Shown piece after piece: positions 5,881-6,482 of a stretch of DNA of 6,482 bases. Under the pieces are notes generated by a model, which was not told where the DNA came from, did no database searches, and saw nothing but the letters and a program-made list of their open reading frames with translations. The stretch comes from Alphaproteobacteria bacterium (lineage in GTDB: Bacteria; Pseudomonadota; Alphaproteobacteria; Puniceispirillales; Puniceispirillaceae): assembly GCA_011525265.1 (NCBI GenBank), contig WTHV01000109.1:1-6482 (forward strand). The letters run 5' to 3'. The position numbers and the translations under genes were made by a program. Every line of letters begins with the position of its first letter. Within the stretch, counting starts at the first letter, position 1.

Positions 5881-6482
5881 ATGAGTGAAAAATTAGGACG
5901 AATTTTCTCTGGTGTACAGCCAACAGGTAATTTGCATCTTGGTAATTATCTTGGCGCTATTCGCAATTGGGTGGCCTATCAAAAATCATATGAATCGATT
6001 TTTTGCGTGGTTGATTTGCATGCCATCACTGTCCCGCAAGACCCCGCCGCTTTGCGTCAATCAACAAGAGAGGTTGCGGCTAGTCTGATTGCCTCTGGCA
6101 TTGATATTGAAGAATCGATTTTATTTAATCAAAGCCAAGTTACTTGCCATGCAGAATTATCTTGGATTTTTAATTGTGTGGCACGTCTTGGCTGGTTAAA
6201 CCGCATGACTCAATTTAAAGAAAAAGCAGGAAAGAATCGCGAAAATGCGACGGTGGGCCTTTATGGCTACCCTGTTTTGATGGCCGCAGATATTTTGGCC
6301 TATCGGGCGACTTTGGTGCCTGTGGGCGAGGATCAAAAACAGCACCTTGAATTAACAAGAGATATCGCAACCGCCTTTAATTCTATGTTTGATGTTGATT
6401 GTTTTCCTTTGCCAGAACCAAAGATTGAAACAACAGCCGCGCGTGTGATGTCTTTGCGCGATGGCACCGCAAAGATGAGTAA
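5881..6482 (+). CDS. trpS: Tryptophanyl-tRNA synthetase TrpRS, N-terminal part (3' truncated by window edge)
   Basis: TrpRS is a cytoplasmic class Ic aminoacyl-tRNA synthetase that activates tryptophan with ATP and charges tRNA-Trp. The 200 complete codons present carry the Rossmann-fold catalytic core. SGVQPTGNLHLGNYLGAI (10-27) holds the HIGH-equivalent HLGN at 19-22. Further on are DLHAIT (45-50), RMTQFKEKAG (108-117), GYPVLMAADILAY (129-141) with D137, which by eye matches the tryptophan-indole-binding Asp of Geobacillus TrpRS, and VPVGEDQKQHLELTRDI (146-162). The window ends in TAKMS, the start of the KMSKS loop, so the rest of that loop and the anticodon-binding helices are missing. Full family members are about 330-350 aa. 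The start is well fixed: an in-frame TAA directly precedes the ATG (5878-5880) and the next in-frame ATG is residue 109. It is separated from murJ by 134 bp, so it could have its own promoter. Confidence 0.96.
   Translation, partial: MSEKLGRIFSGVQPTGNLHLGNYLGAIRNWVAYQKSYESIFCVVDLHAITVPQDPAALRQSTREVAASLIASGIDIEESILFNQSQVTCHAELSWIFNCVARLGWLNRMTQFKEKAGKNRENATVGLYGYPVLMAADILAYRATLVPVGEDQKQHLELTRDIATAFNSMFDVDCFPLPEPKIETTAARVMSLRDGTAKMS

Overview
The window is a compact stretch of housekeeping genes, all on the + strand: the 3' part of mutS (DNA mismatch repair ATPase), a complete glnD (PII uridylyltransferase/uridylyl-removing enzyme), a complete murJ/mviN (lipid II flippase) and the 5' part of trpS (tryptophanyl-tRNA synthetase). 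All four are recognised from motifs read directly in the translations. From general knowledge of bacterial genomes, the order mutS-glnD-murJ-trpS is typical of Alphaproteobacteria. The sequence is not GC-rich and many third codon positions are A or T, which would fit an AT-leaning marine lineage such as SAR116 (Puniceispirillum-like). That placement is a hypothesis, because no marker was compared with a database.

Layout: mutS enters already open at the left edge and stops at 1231. The preferred glnD start (1224) lies inside the end of mutS, giving an 8-nt overlap. The glnD stop and murJ start share one base (TGATG, 4113-4117). These overlaps make co-transcription and translational coupling of mutS, glnD and murJ likely. 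The only real intergenic space is 5747-5880 (134 bp) between murJ and trpS. It holds two overlapping, mutually exclusive inverted repeats, a short imperfect direct repeat, and an 18-codon reading frame with its own Shine-Dalgarno-like site. No convincing intrinsic terminator or sigma-70 promoter was seen there. trpS begins at 5881 and runs off the right edge inside its KMSKS loop.

The genes do not form one pathway: they serve replication fidelity, nitrogen sensing, cell-wall precursor export and Trp-tRNA charging. No mobile element, CRISPR array, tRNA, rRNA or toxin-antitoxin gene was seen. No new system is evident. The murJ-trpS leader is the only part that known genes do not explain, and it is the best place for a second look.
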